From Sanderia malayensis (taxonomy: Eukaryota; Cnidaria; Scyphozoa; Semaeostomeae; Pelagiidae): 64,000 bases of DNA. Shown here in pieces: positions 22,201-34,825 of the stretch (positions within the stretch are counted from its first letter, which is position 1; every line of letters begins with the position of its first letter). The position numbers were made by a program, and so were the translations under genes. The stretch covers positions 2,418,001 through 2,482,000 of the forward strand of contig RQOL01000466.1 of NCBI GenBank assembly GCA_013076295.1, written 5' to 3'. A model generated the notes under the pieces. The model searched no databases. It worked only from the letters and a program-made list of their open reading frames with translations, and was not told the origin of the DNA.

Positions 22201-25085
22201 GTGGCATATGATCACCTTGTTGCATCGTACTTTTGGGCAATTGATGATAGAAATTGGTCAAACGAATTTCCACATGAGATGATTGAATCCAGTTCTGCGT
22301 AGTTTGTTTCATTTGTCGCATAGGCCCGGTGCTGGTCGCCTTTTAAATGCTGCAACAAACCAGATTATATTTTATTATCCATATAACAAACCAGAAGTTC
22401 AAATCTACACACAGTCAATTTTTTCTGAAGCGGCCACAAAAATACATGCTGTAGACAAACAGCCGACTTCCGTGGCCGTCTTAGCGAGATATCCACTTTT
22501 CAGTAATCAATGCACCACATCGAATAAACACATTCGCTTTGCTAGTGTTGACTGTATCCATATATATAATATCAATTGACAAAACAGGCTTGTAAAGAGA
22601 TTGACTTTGGCACTCATGACATATAGCCATCATACCTGTTTTAAACTGGTGAATCGAACTTTGCAGCATTCACAATAACCACCTTTGTTTTCATCTTTCT
22701 TGTTTCTCGGACTTTCTGAAGGCTTATTGCTACATGAAGAAATAAAATTGCTCTGAAATCAATCTGTATAGATAAAAATATTTGAAAAATAAAAGAGTGA
22801 AGTGCGTGATGGAACATAGCTCTAGAAGATAAATGGTTATATGTTGTTTCTCAATGAACAAGCAAACTATATCAGGGAGTAAAATAAGATGAAATGAAAA
22901 CTCAAGCTACTACATGGATATCATTTACCTCACATCTTGTGAACAATTATCAGTTTCTGCTTCATTAGAATGATTCTCTTCATTTGCTTCTGCGAGTTCT
23001 TTCTTTCGCTTCGGTTTTTCAAATGGACAGGCTCCAGGATTCGATTCAAAATGCAGAGTGGGCCATTGATCCATCTCCAAGTAAACAGGGCGGTATTTTC
23101 TGCTTTGGTCCTCAACTTTGATGAACGGTGACTTCAGAAACTTTACTGATGAGCAAATGAGCAAGCAATTAATTAAATATTTTAATTACATTAAATATTT
23201 AAGTATATATTTTAATAATTATTTATCATTTTATTAATCAACTGTATCTACTATTAAACCACGTTCATGGATTATTGCCACCATTATCATACTACTGACC
23301 ACCTTTACGTGACTACCTTTATCAAACTACTGACCACTTTTATCGTTCTACTGACCACCTTTATTGCACTACAGGCTATTATAATCCTGTTTTTACAGAG
23401 TAGATCTGTGCACTACAGTTGGAAAGGAATATTCAATAATGCAACTAACCTTTAAACGAGCCATTTGTTTGCAGATATTTCGATTTTTGTTTATCACTAT
23501 CCTATTTCAAAGACAATTAAAAATATAAATTAATAGATAATTACAAAACATTGAAGCTTTTAGCATAAACTTTAAAATATGGAATCGTTACCAGTAACAT
23601 AAATCTGTTTCATTTAAGTATTATTTAATCATTGTTTACCTTGGCTCTCTTAAACTGGGAAACTTTGTCTTTTGACCAATTTATGAATTCTTGGCATACG
23701 TTAAGATTAAACAATAGGTAATTGGGGTAAACTTACAAACACAACATAGAATAAATATTTCAGAAAATGCTACAGAAAAATACTGAAATTCTTTGTTTGA
23801 AGGAGAGAAATAATAGGGGCAGAAAAGTAGATGAGAATTGAGATAAACCATGAGATTACAAAGGATACGGTCATAATGCATTACTTTGACATTCCATTTT
23901 CTTGCATTTTCAAGAAGATTTGTTGATCCTTGTCTTTGGGTGGCAGCAACATGCTTCAGAAATGTTTTTCCTCTTGTAGCCTGAAAAATTAATCACAATT
24001 TATAAGAATTGTGATTAAGTGCAAAGTGTGCAAAGTTTAACCTTCAGCATATATCAAGACATAACTGCATTTTAGGCCCATTGAATACTTAATCAATAGT
24101 TGGTGATAGGAAACTTACATTTAAGGTCTTGACTTCGAAGCTAAAAATTGAAATGAAACAACAGAGCTTCAAGAAAAGGCAAATGCAATCTATATCATAG
24201 CCCTAATGACAATTTGAATAACCCTAAGCGCTAATGACAATATGAATAACCAAAGTTAAGTCATTAGTTTGAGCAGAGAAAAAATTCAGCATACCTTTGG
24301 GGTGAGTCAGTGCTCAAAGGAGAATTAGCATAGCATTTGTTAGAAGATAGCTGTGGTAACGGACTTGGGTATGGTCCAAGAAACGGAGTATGAGATCCTT
24401 TTTTGTTTGATGCTATTACTTCATCTACACTAACTCTGTCTGTTATGATGCAGTAAACCTCTTTAGAAACAAATTCTTCAACAGTCTATGAAAATAAAAG
24501 AAATTGTAGAAATTTTCTGTGTCCTTAAAAAACTTAAAGAAATTTCTAAAGACAAAGTTGCAACAGGAAATAGGTTAATGACACAATGGTACTTTTTATA
24601 CGGAAAAATTATAGGAAACACATTGAAATATTGAAAACATAGAAAAAGGGAAAAGAAAAGTAATTGCTGTTCTGAAAATCACTTACCCCTCCAAGATCAA
24701 GTATTGAATGTTGAACAATTTTTATTTTTCCTTGTCCAACCAAATCAAGATAGAATCGCTTCCCATTGAGCAAGCCAGGTTTTTTGCTTGGAAATGTCAA
24801 TTTTCTTTTTCCTTTAGGACTTACTTCTGGAACAAAAAATGAGTGGGGCTGATAATGGTAGATTATTCAACACTAAAACTTGCTGTCAACACTCAAGTTA
24901 AAAATCTGGGACTAAGAGAGAAATATCAGGCTCATCACTTGAGAGCCCTATATGAGAAATACTTTTGTCTTAATATGCTTACTTTTCCTTGGACCACTTC
25001 TTCCATCTTTAGTTTTGATATTACCATCCTGGTTGAGGTTGATGGTTTGAAACAGCGTGTGACTTTGAAGCTTCTTGTTCCTCAT
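19257..25085 (-). CDS. DBF4: DBF4-type regulatory subunit of CDC7 kinase
   Basis: Eleven exons on the minus strand: 25085-24983, 24826-24687, 24485-24295, 24140-24119 (22 nt), 23980-23869, 23689-23640, 23501-23450, 23145-22929, 22729-22636, 22349-22216 and 22011-19257. The phases agree and give 1289 residues. Motif N/BRCT-like: GKRFYLDLVGQGKIK through LDLGGTVEEFVSKEV to KWNVKVMHYDQFINW (about 55-200). Motif M: KSPFIKVEDQSRKYRPVYL (about 228-246). Motif C zinc finger is split by an intron: GYCECCKVRF, then HLKGDQHRAYA with a following NYAELDSII (C315, C318, H328, H334). DBF4 activates CDC7 to phosphorylate MCM helicase at replication origins. The last exon encodes about 918 polar, probably disordered residues, so the protein is nearly twice human DBF4 (674). 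Intron 5 (23690-23868) is U12-type. The start ATG at 25085 is the first in frame. Confidence 0.9.
23283..23378. repeat. Short tandem repeat in DBF4 intron 7
   Basis: Three to four imperfect copies of about 25 bp containing CTACTGACCACCTTTAT, inside the intron between the exons ending at 23450 and starting at 23145. Confidence 0.65.
23690..23868 (-). other. U12-type (minor spliceosome) intron in DBF4
   Basis: On the minus strand the donor is GTATCCTTT, an exact U12-type 5' splice site. The branch motif TCTTAAC (23706-23700; consensus TCCTTAAC) sits about 11 nt before the AG at 23690, the short spacing typical of U12 introns. There is no polypyrimidine tract. Using these sites restores the conserved segment NVKVMHYDQFINW with correct phase (C|AA = Gln). 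Ordinary GT sites nearby do not restore it. Confidence 0.8.
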
Positions 25086-25492
25086 GCTTGGCAAAACTGA
25101 CTTCCAACCTCACGGCACCATACTTCTTTCAAATTACTTGAGCAAAAAAGCGAAAACAAATGAGAATTGCAATTTTCTGTGCAAATATTCTATTTACGTA
25201 AGATGTGTTTCTTTTTTAATACGAGTTAAAATACGCACCTTTTTCTGCAGAATTTAAAAAGAAAAAAAGTAGGCCATCAAAAAGAAAAAATTTAACATTT
25301 ACATTTTGCTTGGCGCGTGAATTTGCTTTTTGCATTGCTGCATTGCATGCTGAATAATTTACAATGCATGCCGGGACCTGGGCCAATGCGCTGGACCGAA
25401 CACTGCGCTGCAGCTTTTTAAGAGCAGTTGGGAAAACAGCATAATATAGTTGAATAAAAGCCATGGTAGTCATGTACTTATCATGCAAACTA
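25086..25492. other. Space between DBF4 and the Cys-rich gene
   Basis: About 400 bp holding the DBF4 promoter (minus strand) and the end of the Cys-rich transcript. TTGGCGCG at about 25309-25316 is close to an E2F site, which would fit a replication gene, but it is one short match only. Confidence 0.35.
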
Positions 25493-27425
25493 TCAATAAT
25501 GAATAAATATAATGAACAATGAATGCAAAAGAATAGAGTAAGAAGGTTTGATAACGTCAGCTGTTGACTCGACGTATTTTGCGGCCCCAACGCATTGCTT
25601 TCCTTTGCAACGTTTGATTTTGCATTTTGCGCTTGTGTCACAGTTATAGTTGCATGTTTCAGATTCTGGCAGGCAAGTCAAAACATCGCAGTGGGCTCCA
25701 TTTTGACAGTTAAAAGTGCATGTTTTTGCTTTGCATATCATGTAATCGCACTTCGCTGCCCCAGTGCACGTCAAAGTGCAATTTGTGCCAAAGCAGAGCA
25801 TTTGCCAACAAGCTGAGCCATTGTCACAGGTCTATAAAAATAATTTGCTTCTATTAAAAAAGCAACATAGACGTTTCTACTCACATAGTTCAATCATGAA
25901 AAAGGAACTAGTTAGATTTATGTGAAAAACTACACAGCTGTATATAGTTTATCATAGATGCTACGTACATTCAACTAAAAGCTATATAGTCACATATGAA
26001 GTATACATGTCCTATCTGGTTGGCTTGTCTTACCTGTGTTGCTAAAGGCGAATAATTCTTCATTCTGTACACACAACTTTTTGATGTAGAGCTACTGTAC
26101 TGGTGGCATTCATGACTTGCATTGCAATGCAGCTCCAAACATCTCTTCTCTTTTCCTTCACACCTTTGCGTGCAATTGCGAACAGCGTTGGTGCAGTGGC
26201 AATTTCCGCATTGACCGTCGTGCGAGTCAACTACCCCACCACCAAACTGCGTGTTACATACCCCTGATTTTGCGCATGAATGCTGACAGGCATTATCAGC
26301 TGCCTTGCAGTTAAGATTGCAAAATGCTCCATCCAGGCAATTAACTGTGCAATTCGTTGCTTGTTTGCCACATTCGAGGTAAGGGCATTGGCTGTTAGGC
26401 ATGCATACCATGTTGCATGAGTCAGAGGTACACTGAGTGATGTTGCAGTGCTTTCTACAGACTGTGTTACATGTTTTATTGCTGCTACAGGTAATTTTCT
26501 GGCATTCTGAACAGTCCTGTTAAAAGTTACAGTGAAAATATAAGGAATGTTTCACATAGCGAGAAATTGAATATTAGTCTATTTGTCAACGAATCTTCAA
26601 ATGCTTCTATGCTTTGATAGCTGCCTTCGTGCAGTCTTCCAAAAATTTTAAGAAAAAATTGAAGTGTGCCTCAATAATGAGATGATTACTTACATGTCAA
26701 TACTTACAATATAAGTTTTACTCCCAAGCGCTTGCATCAACACGGCATTACCAGCAATCATGTTGCAATTTGTAGCATCGCATGTCATATTATTGCACAA
26801 ATCGCACATCTGATTGCAAATGATGTCATTGCTTGTCATGTTCATTGTGTTGTTTACAGTTAAACCACTGGAGCTTGCATTCAAAAGGACAACACTGCCA
26901 TCTGTTGCATTGATGGCACTCCCATTGTGGCCAATGCACGACATACCATCCCGCAGTCTATATTGTTGGCTTGAGTATTTCTCAAAGCAAGAAAGAAAGC
27001 TCTATCACACGTTGTCCTTGATTGAATGATCAGAATGTTCACAAACGAGTTAAACTCGCCGATAAGGAACGTGACATTTAGAGACAAAGAAAACTAAAAA
27101 AGGATACCTGATATACGTGCAATGCTACAGCATGTATTTTATCAACTCTCGTGTTATTCACTATTTGCACGCAGTTTTCTGAAGCGCACAGAACTTCTGG
27201 AAGGTAAGTAGAGCCATACGATATCTGTCTGCATGCTCTTGGTGCTGTGCACGAAATGCTGGAACAGATTATTGAAGCATTGCACACCTGAACGCACGTT
27301 AACGATGGAGAGGACTGACAATGTGGAGTTGTTCCGTTGATTAGCAATGACACGGCGTATGCTGTTTGCAAGAAGTAAATTAATACCAGTATGGTGTTAG
27401 GTTCAATGCATCTAAAGTGTGTCAT
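25493..27425 (-). CDS. Secreted cysteine-rich repeat protein, probably GPI-anchored
   Basis: Four coding exons, all phase 0: 27425-27108, 26980-26708, 26516-26034 and 25831-25493, giving 470 residues. There is an N-terminal signal peptide (hydrophobic ILVLIYFLQTAYAVS). The rest is crowded with cysteines spaced mostly 3-6 apart in modules such as CTLTCTGAAKCDYMIC, CTFNCQNGAHCDVLTC and CNYNCDTSAKC, with many N-glycosylation sequons (NNT, NMT, NCT, NAS). The end, STADVIK then YSILLHSLFIIFIHY, looks like a GPI-attachment signal. No known domain family is recognised; it could be an adhesive, mucous or extracellular-matrix protein. Exon 1 ends at a U12-like donor (GTATCCTTT) but the acceptor chosen at 26981 has a normal pyrimidine tract. 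A 5' non-coding exon probably lies at about 27653-27722. The start at 27425 is the first ATG before the hydrophobic segment. Confidence 0.72.
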
Positions 27426-29159
27426 CTTCTTTTGCGGATTATTTTGGGCCAGACTCAATGCAGCAAGGCTGATGTCTGAATTTGAAACAAAAAAGGGTTG
27501 AGTTGCTTGAAAAATTCTTAAAATGTCATGAAATACAAAACAATTATTCCACTATTACAAAAATATTATTATATTTATAATAAGAGTAGTAGAATCTAAT
27601 GTGATATTAATGTGAATTAGACATGACGGAATGAAAATCACTTACAAAGTTGAGCTCTCGTTCTTTTAGACCGACTTTCTGCCCTCTCCGGAATTTTGAT
27701 GGATCTTTCATTGCCTTCAAACTAATACCTACAAGAAATGATAAAATATTTAACATTTGAAAGGTTGCTCATTGTGTTTTGCTTCATATTGACAAAGAAC
27801 AGTGAATGAAGAACTGTAATGTTTACTGATTTAACGCGGGTGACAAGAACAACATGTCTGTACACTATTTCTATTCAAAATAGTTCCATACCTGTAAAAC
27901 GGCTGGTGAGACACATACAAAACATTATCCCCAAAATAGGGACCATACAATAATCATTAGAACTATGCTAACTTTCCTTTGGATCATTTGTTCTCTAGTG
28001 ATCAAAAATAGTAATTATTAAATGTAAGCAGCCGGCAAATATGACAAAAGTTCCATGTTATTGTCCAGCCAATTCTTTCATATTTTACGCTATAATAAAA
28101 GATACTATAATGAGAATAGATGCAAGTAATTGGTAATTCAGTTCATGCAATCATTCTATACGCAACGGTATAATTTCAGCTTAAATAACATACAAAACTT
28201 CATGACTAAAATATGATGATAAATGACAATAAATCACGACGAACGCAAAAAATCTCAACAAATTGAAAATTTCATCTGGCAAGTTCAAAGTTCTTTAAAA
28301 ATTTCATCTACTTTGATATAATATAATTTCACAATTAGGTATCGTATGGATGGACTGGGAGCATCGCTTTGATACAACACGATAAAGGGATTATAGCAAA
28401 GACAATCCTTCATGATGACAAAGGATGATACAGGGATTGCCCTTTAAGCTGCATACAGTGAAGAGAATTGTAGCTACAATTCGACCCAGCACACAATATC
28501 ATGTTTAGTCATCGAATAGGGTTGGACTCATAAGATACATAACTGTGTTATTTGGTAAACAGAAAGAACGTAATTCGCAAAAATAATAGGAAAAGGAACA
28601 ACAAGGTCACAGCATCATAACACACAATTGAGAAAAGTTATTTATTCAATCATTACATGGTAAAAGATATAATAATTCTGAAAGGGTAATCCTAACTGGA
28701 TCGAGGGGATGGCAATGAAAACTTGAGATCAATTTCTATTTCATAAACAGCTTCGTTTTATGTTTGATGAATAAAACTATGAACTTTCGTTTTTATCTAA
28801 AGCGAAATTTTTCTTCGGGCGCTTTTGGGCATAATGATTTAACGATTTAACTATGTAAAAAAATAGAAACCTATCATATACATTTGTATACATTTGTTCA
28901 CCCTGAATAATATTCTTTCATTACAATTCGCCATGCACAAGAAACTGAAATATAAATCTCTCTTGCCAGTTCTGAATCCCTTTTCATGTAATGACAACTT
29001 TTCTCGCTCGGCCGAATAGATTTTTTGGGCAACAGAAGCAACAAAAATTGGGCACAAGCATTTCAGGTTAAATATCAATGAGTTCTGTTTTGGAAGTTCT
29101 CGATTTTTGACTTTAGGTAAGAATTTAGGTAACAAAGGATTTTTAGCGTCAAGCAGGTA
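27426..29159. other. Upstream of the Cys-rich gene and 3' region of IMP
   Basis: Contains an acceptor at about 27475 and a candidate non-coding exon at 27653-27722 (minus), which carries a short upstream reading frame. The remainder is AT-rich with no supported gene. The IMP 3' untranslated region must lie below 29160. Confidence 0.4.
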
Positions 29160-32100
29160 TTATTTCGTGGCTTCTTGTTGTTGCACGCGTGCCACGATAC
29201 CTCGAATTCGTGTCAAAGCAGCCTGAAAGGTAAAGGCAATAAGCTAAAAACACAAAGTACGGGCAGTAGAAAGTATAATCAGATAATAACAGCAACAAGT
29301 CTCTAGCCGTCCCGCAGCATGTACTATTCAACAAGTAATACTTACATGAGTACCACTAAAGCTGCCTTTAATGTAAATTGGAGCTTTTGGACCTCCTTGT
29401 TTATCTTTTGGCACTTCGATCTCTGTTCCAGAGCTGTCTTGTATACTAAGAACCTTGAAAAAGAAAAACAGCACATTTAATTACACTTTCAACCGTATGT
29501 TAAAAGCATGGATCACAAGACAGGCGATTACATCAACCCAAAGAGTATAATACTACTTACAACAGAGCCCTTTTTACCGATGATTCTTCCTAAGCAATTA
29601 CCAGGGACATAGAGTTCGGTTTTTAATTCTGCATCATACAGGCTGCTTCGAAGACTTTCTTTGATTTTGCTGAAAACACACAACGAGGCCTGGAAAAAAT
29701 CCATACCCAATGTCTCAGAAAACAAACTGCACGAAATTTCACGAAATATGAAACGGCTCAGAAGATACACGAATAGTTAAAATGTAAATACCTTCCAGGT
29801 AGCTTCAGGTGGTCCACCGATCTCAACTCTACTTTCGCCTCCTTCTTCACCTTTGATAACATGAACCTGCGCCTGGCTGTACATTTTCATATTATTAATA
29901 TGGCTGCCACGTTTGCCGATTATAGCTCCAACTGCTCGCGTGGGAATTGAGATTGTAATCTGTTCCGGCTGCAACAAAACAAATTTAAGCATAACACACT
30001 ATCATAATAGATTTACGACGTGAAAACTATGCCTTCCCAGTTAAATTAACCTATAGTTTAAAAGCTATACGTTTACAATACAAAAGCTTATCAACGTAAG
30101 TGTTAAATGGTGTGGGTCAAAAACTCCTCTTGTTTGAGATCGAAGCCATAGAACAAAATACTAACTTCAGTTGATTTAGGGCCAGAATAGCTATTCATTT
30201 GCTGATACGGCAATCCGCCCGAGTTCATCATATTAGGATAGCCATTAAAGTTCACTCCAGGTGATCCAGAATACATTGGATTCATGCCCTGCAGTAAAAT
30301 AAAGATTATTAATCAAATTTCAACCATCCTAATTTCCTTTACAGCCTTTTGAAGCATGATACTTTTTAGTCTTCCAAGGTAAAGCCTGGTGCAGTTATCT
30401 ACTGGCAAGGGTGGCGTTGATGTTGAAAGATACAACCAAAAAATCAACAGACGTAGTCATTACCGCATTAAATGAAGATTGTCTAAATTTAAATGTAAAG
30501 TAATTCAAATTGTAGTGTCTACCATGCCATGGTAACCATAGCCAGGTGAACCAGATGGGTGTCCATACAGATTCAATCCAGACATGGAATTTAACAACCC
30601 AAGACCAGCTTGTGGATAAACATTATTCTAAAAGAAAAAGGAAAACAACATTGTTCTAAAATGCGTCAATCTCTGCTGCATGCTATTTTTCTCTATCATG
30701 CATGTATTAAACAATAGTCAGTCCTTGCAGAACACGAGGTACCAAAGCAATAGCAAACGTTTTGGAGATTTTAGTGTGACTCTGTTTGCTTGAAAAGCTA
30801 GTCTATTTGCCACAGTTTTCGCATGGAGACAGAAGAAACAAATAGAAACTAAGATACTTACTGACATAAGTGTTTTCATGTCCTTCTCCATGCATTGTCT
30901 GAGCTTCTTACTAATTTCTTTTTCTGCAACACTAATACTTTCTACACTGCCTTCAATTGTAATAACTCTTTCGTTGCTAAAAACCGGTTCAACTGAGTAA
31001 GGAAATGGGCTGAATTCTTCAAACCTGAAACAATGTCAAACATGTTGTTATTAACTCCATGAATTATGTGAAACAATGTGTGTGCTATTTTGCATATAAA
31101 CTATGCCATATATAATTATATTGTGTAATTAAACACTTCTACTCACATGGTGTTAGAAATTATTACTTTGGCACCAGAACTATCCTGTATACGCTTTAGA
31201 TTAACACCACTTCTTCCTACAAAGTACAATGAATTGGTGATAAACATTATCAAAAAGCAAGAGAGCTGCCATTCTGCAGCATGACAGTTAACTTCGAACT
31301 TCCATTGTAAAATTCAGCACACGTACCTATCAGACGTCCACACAAAGAGTCATGAGATAAAATTTTAAGTTGTGGTGGCTTCCTGTGGAAGTTAAAAAAA
31401 AACAATTAACTATCTGCCTTAATGTAAACTGCCATAACATTATGGATAGGTGAGAAAATCACACTTACAATTCTTCTTCGGTTGATAACTTCTCTGTTTC
31501 TTCAGAAATGACAGCAATGATTTGCTGACATGCCTCAGAAAAGCCTTTTGGATTGCCCTTAATTGTTGTTATCTAGAACACAGCAATTAAGAAACATGAC
31601 ATCAAGACCTTCCACTGACCCAAAGTCTTGTGGACACTCCTTGTGTGAAGGTATTGGCACCATGTATCATCAAACCCACATGTGCATACAGAGCGAAGAA
31701 TAGGTGTTGATATATAACCAATTTTATTATCTACTAGTATTCGGCAAGACTTGAAGGTATGGTACTTTCATCCTTCTTTACAAATAAAATACCAATGATA
31801 ATTTGCTTACTGTGTCATCGGATCCTTTATTCTTTTCTCTGTGCACATCAATCCTGCATGGTAGAGTATGAACCGCTTTAATTTCCTTCTTACCACACCC
31901 TATTGCTTGTTAAATATAATGCTCGCAAAGTGGTCACAACAAAACAAGATAGTAATGAAAAATGACAAACTTTGTATTTGTTGTCTCTTGAATACTCTGA
32001 ATTGTAGCACCACCCTTTCCAAGAACTACTTTTATCATCTTGGTGGGAATTAAAATTCTACAATTAGAATGGAAACAGGTCATTGAACTCCCTGGAACCT

Positions 32101-33800
32101 GAAGTTTCAATGCAATAGGTCAATCACTGCTGCAAGGGGGGGTAAGGTTTGTGAAGTCAAATCTGGTACCTGCATGGGTATTGCTCAATTTGCTGTTGTT
32201 GATATGGTGGCATATTTCTTCCACTATTCCTTCGGTATGGTCTACGGGCTCTACTACTTCCTTTCTCAAAAACCTAGAATAAAAGTAAAAAACTACATCA
32301 GCATAAATTGCACTGCAAGAGGAGAACTTCAAAGTCGATACAACATAAAAACATAATCATGATAAGAAGACATATCAAAGGCAGCAGATATGGCTTTCTG
32401 GATATTATTTCTAAACATGGAGCAAATGAATCTCACTCTTTCATCAGAATCACCACTGTCATTGTATTCATCTTGACCATTATAATCATCTCTGGCATTA
32501 AGTTGTGATCTGATAAATATACAAATTGGTGTTATAGATGGACTTGAAGAGGGACTAACAACAATTTACAGCAGGAGTAAAAATTGCTTTATTTCATCCT
32601 TCTGCAACAAAATTTTATTCACTCCTAATGCTTTAATTATTCAGATAGAGAATAACCAAAAGCTTGAATTTTTTTCAAAACTTCTAGTTATTCTTTATCT
32701 GATTAAACTGCATGCTGAATAAATGTTTTAATCATCAAAAACATTTTTGTTAAAGTCAAGATGTTTTACCTCCCAAATTGTATGTTGATAGGAAATCCAA
32801 GAAACTCTTCTCCTAAAAAAGAAAATTGAATAAGGTATTGAAGTCATCTTTGGCATATATATGATAAAAATTTTTAAGTGAAAACAATGAAAAATAACAT
32901 CGAGAATAAGAATAGGAGATAGTGCTAATGAGCCCTTAGAAATCTTATATACTCTCAAGACATTCATTTCTCTTCCTGCAAAATTCCTTGGAGGTCCATC
33001 TATTGTTATTATAAATTTAATTCCTCATGAAATGCAAACATAGAACAGGTTGTATGTTGCAGTTCTTATAAAGTCTATATATTTCCAACTTGAACAAAAC
33101 AAATAGTAAATTAAAAAAAATAGATAGCTCAGTTCATAATAGCCTAATAACAATTAACAATCATAACTTGGGCAAAGTTACGATTGTTGGGGAAAGCTAT
33201 TTCCGTGCTTAGAATCTATTACATTGATTTCAAACCTCGTCAAAGCAAATAAACTACGTGTCCACCAGAAAGGAAAATAGGGAAAACATGTCACGCGATG
33301 CGTTATCCTGGTTGTGTCACCTCTTGCACAAAAAGGGCAAAAACCAATCGTTGACAGGTAATGGTCACACGATATTATGTTCTGATAACTGGCTAGTTTT
33401 TACCAAACAAAGAAACGCATATTCTTTAACTTTACTGATGAGTTGGTTTGGGGATTTGAAAGGCTAGTTTGGAAACCAAATTATATTTGATTTTCTTGCA
33501 AACATTTTGGCATGGCCGTTTTCCATAACAAGAACCAAAATATCATTGGATAATTGAGAGCAAACAATGTAGTAATCTCAGCAGATTGATGGCAATTAAC
33601 TTACCATTCAAATCTTGATATACTCTTTTTGCATTTTCAGTATCATCAAAATCAACGTAAGCTCTTTCTCCGTCCATTCGTATGGATATGAACTTCGAAC
33701 TGTTCTGTGCCAGTAATTGGCCTAAAGCAATTTTCACAGACTCCTGGTCGAAAGAAGGGCCAAGGCACTGAGGGTTGAAGTCAATGATTAATTGCGACAT
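29160..33800 (-). CDS. IMP/IGF2BP-type RNA-binding protein with four KH domains
   Basis: Seventeen exons on the minus strand: 33800-33605, 32999-32953, 32804-32770, 32509-32437, 32273-32170, 32057-31971, 31853-31811, 31572-31469, 31382-31327, 31216-31147, 31024-30862, 30627-30523, 30288-30166, 29968-29792, 29689-29561, 29453-29346 and 29222-29160. The phases close to 560 residues (human IGF2BP1 is 577). One N-terminal RRM-like domain (about 1-70, AYVDFDDTENAKRVYQDLNG) is followed by an acidic and Arg/Gln-rich linker. KH1 has VVLGKGGATIQSI (about 152-225), KH2 GRLIGRSGVNLKRI (231-310), KH3 GAIIGKRGSHINNM (404-470) and KH4 GRIIGKKGSV (478-545). The KH pairs are separated by a Gly/Tyr/Pro/Met-rich linker with LNLYG. 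IMP proteins bind mRNAs in cytoplasmic granules and control localisation, stability and translation. Vertebrate family members have two RRMs; only one is clear here. The acceptor of exon 3 is the least certain. Confidence 0.88.
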
Positions 33801-34825
33801 TATTCAGCAGTAAGTTGTTATAGTTCTTCGTCCAACGATTAGCGAGATTTGCAATTAATATTGGTAAACAAGAATATTGACCGGTTTAAAACTACAAACT
33901 CATACTATTCCTACACGAGAATACAACTACTGCTTGACTTGACACGTGCTGCTTCGGTGAGCGTGAGCGATCTCGATTCGATGGTCGCTAATTTTGTCAT
34001 GTGACTATTTACATGTGTTCTTCCTTTCTGATTGGTTGAATCTTCTGTCAGGGCTACTTTCCATGAATCACATTGGAAATTTACAACTTGACACTTTACA
34101 ACTGGTCGACTTTTTATCTTTTTATTCGTCAAAGGGAAATTGATTAAAAATATAAACACAAGGAATCTAAATAGAAGTTTAGGGCTTGTGGGTCAAGTCA
34201 TCGAAATTAGATGAATAATAAAGGGAATTTGCGCAGAAAGTTTTAGTGTCCCATTTGGTGTTTTAGTGTGCTAAACTTTGTTGGAAATGAGTGCTGCTGT
34301 GATTTAACACCAATAATTAGGACTAAAGCATCTAGCAATTGGTTAAAAAGATATGTTTTGAAATGAGTGTCTGCAAAAAATATGGAGATGGGTGTAGACA
34401 AAAGCTTGCAAGCAAGCAAGCAAGCCTTATTTGTCTTGTTAAGGTGCGACTAACCAATGACATTCACCGAACAGTGAAGTAGTTCAAGGGGTGAGATGTT
34501 AGCTTGCTTCTGTCGTATGTCAAGCGCATACTTTAATTCGATAACCGAATGATTTGCTGTGCCGGCCAATTTCAAATGTGGTATGACGCATGTATGTTGA
34601 GCGTAAAGGTAGATGACTAATATCAACGGGTGAAGGATGGCTACATGTCTAGTGCGTTCATTCCTTTTACTTTAGCATCCTCTTCTCCTCTGCTAGGAAG
34701 GGCATCGGTGGAGTACCGGTAACTTACCTGCACACTAACCTCGAGACCACTGGTTCGAAGCCTGTCGAGAACATCTACTTTGTGTTTTTATCAATTTGTA
34801 ATTTGAATGTTCTATGGTGGCCCAT
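33801..34825. other. Intergenic with SINE-like fragment
   Basis: Includes a short CAAG microsatellite (about 34406-34424) and GGTTCGAAGCC (34752-34762), a good polymerase III B box with no clear A box. This may be the remnant of another tRNA-derived SINE. The 5' part is the IMP promoter region. Confidence 0.4.

Noticed and set aside
26881..27087. Alternative exon encoding FNSFVNILIIQSRTTCDRAFF in the Cys-rich gene
   Set aside because: It does not continue into the Cys-rich frame, whereas an acceptor at 26981 does so with a better pyrimidine tract. Mentioned as a possible splice variant only.
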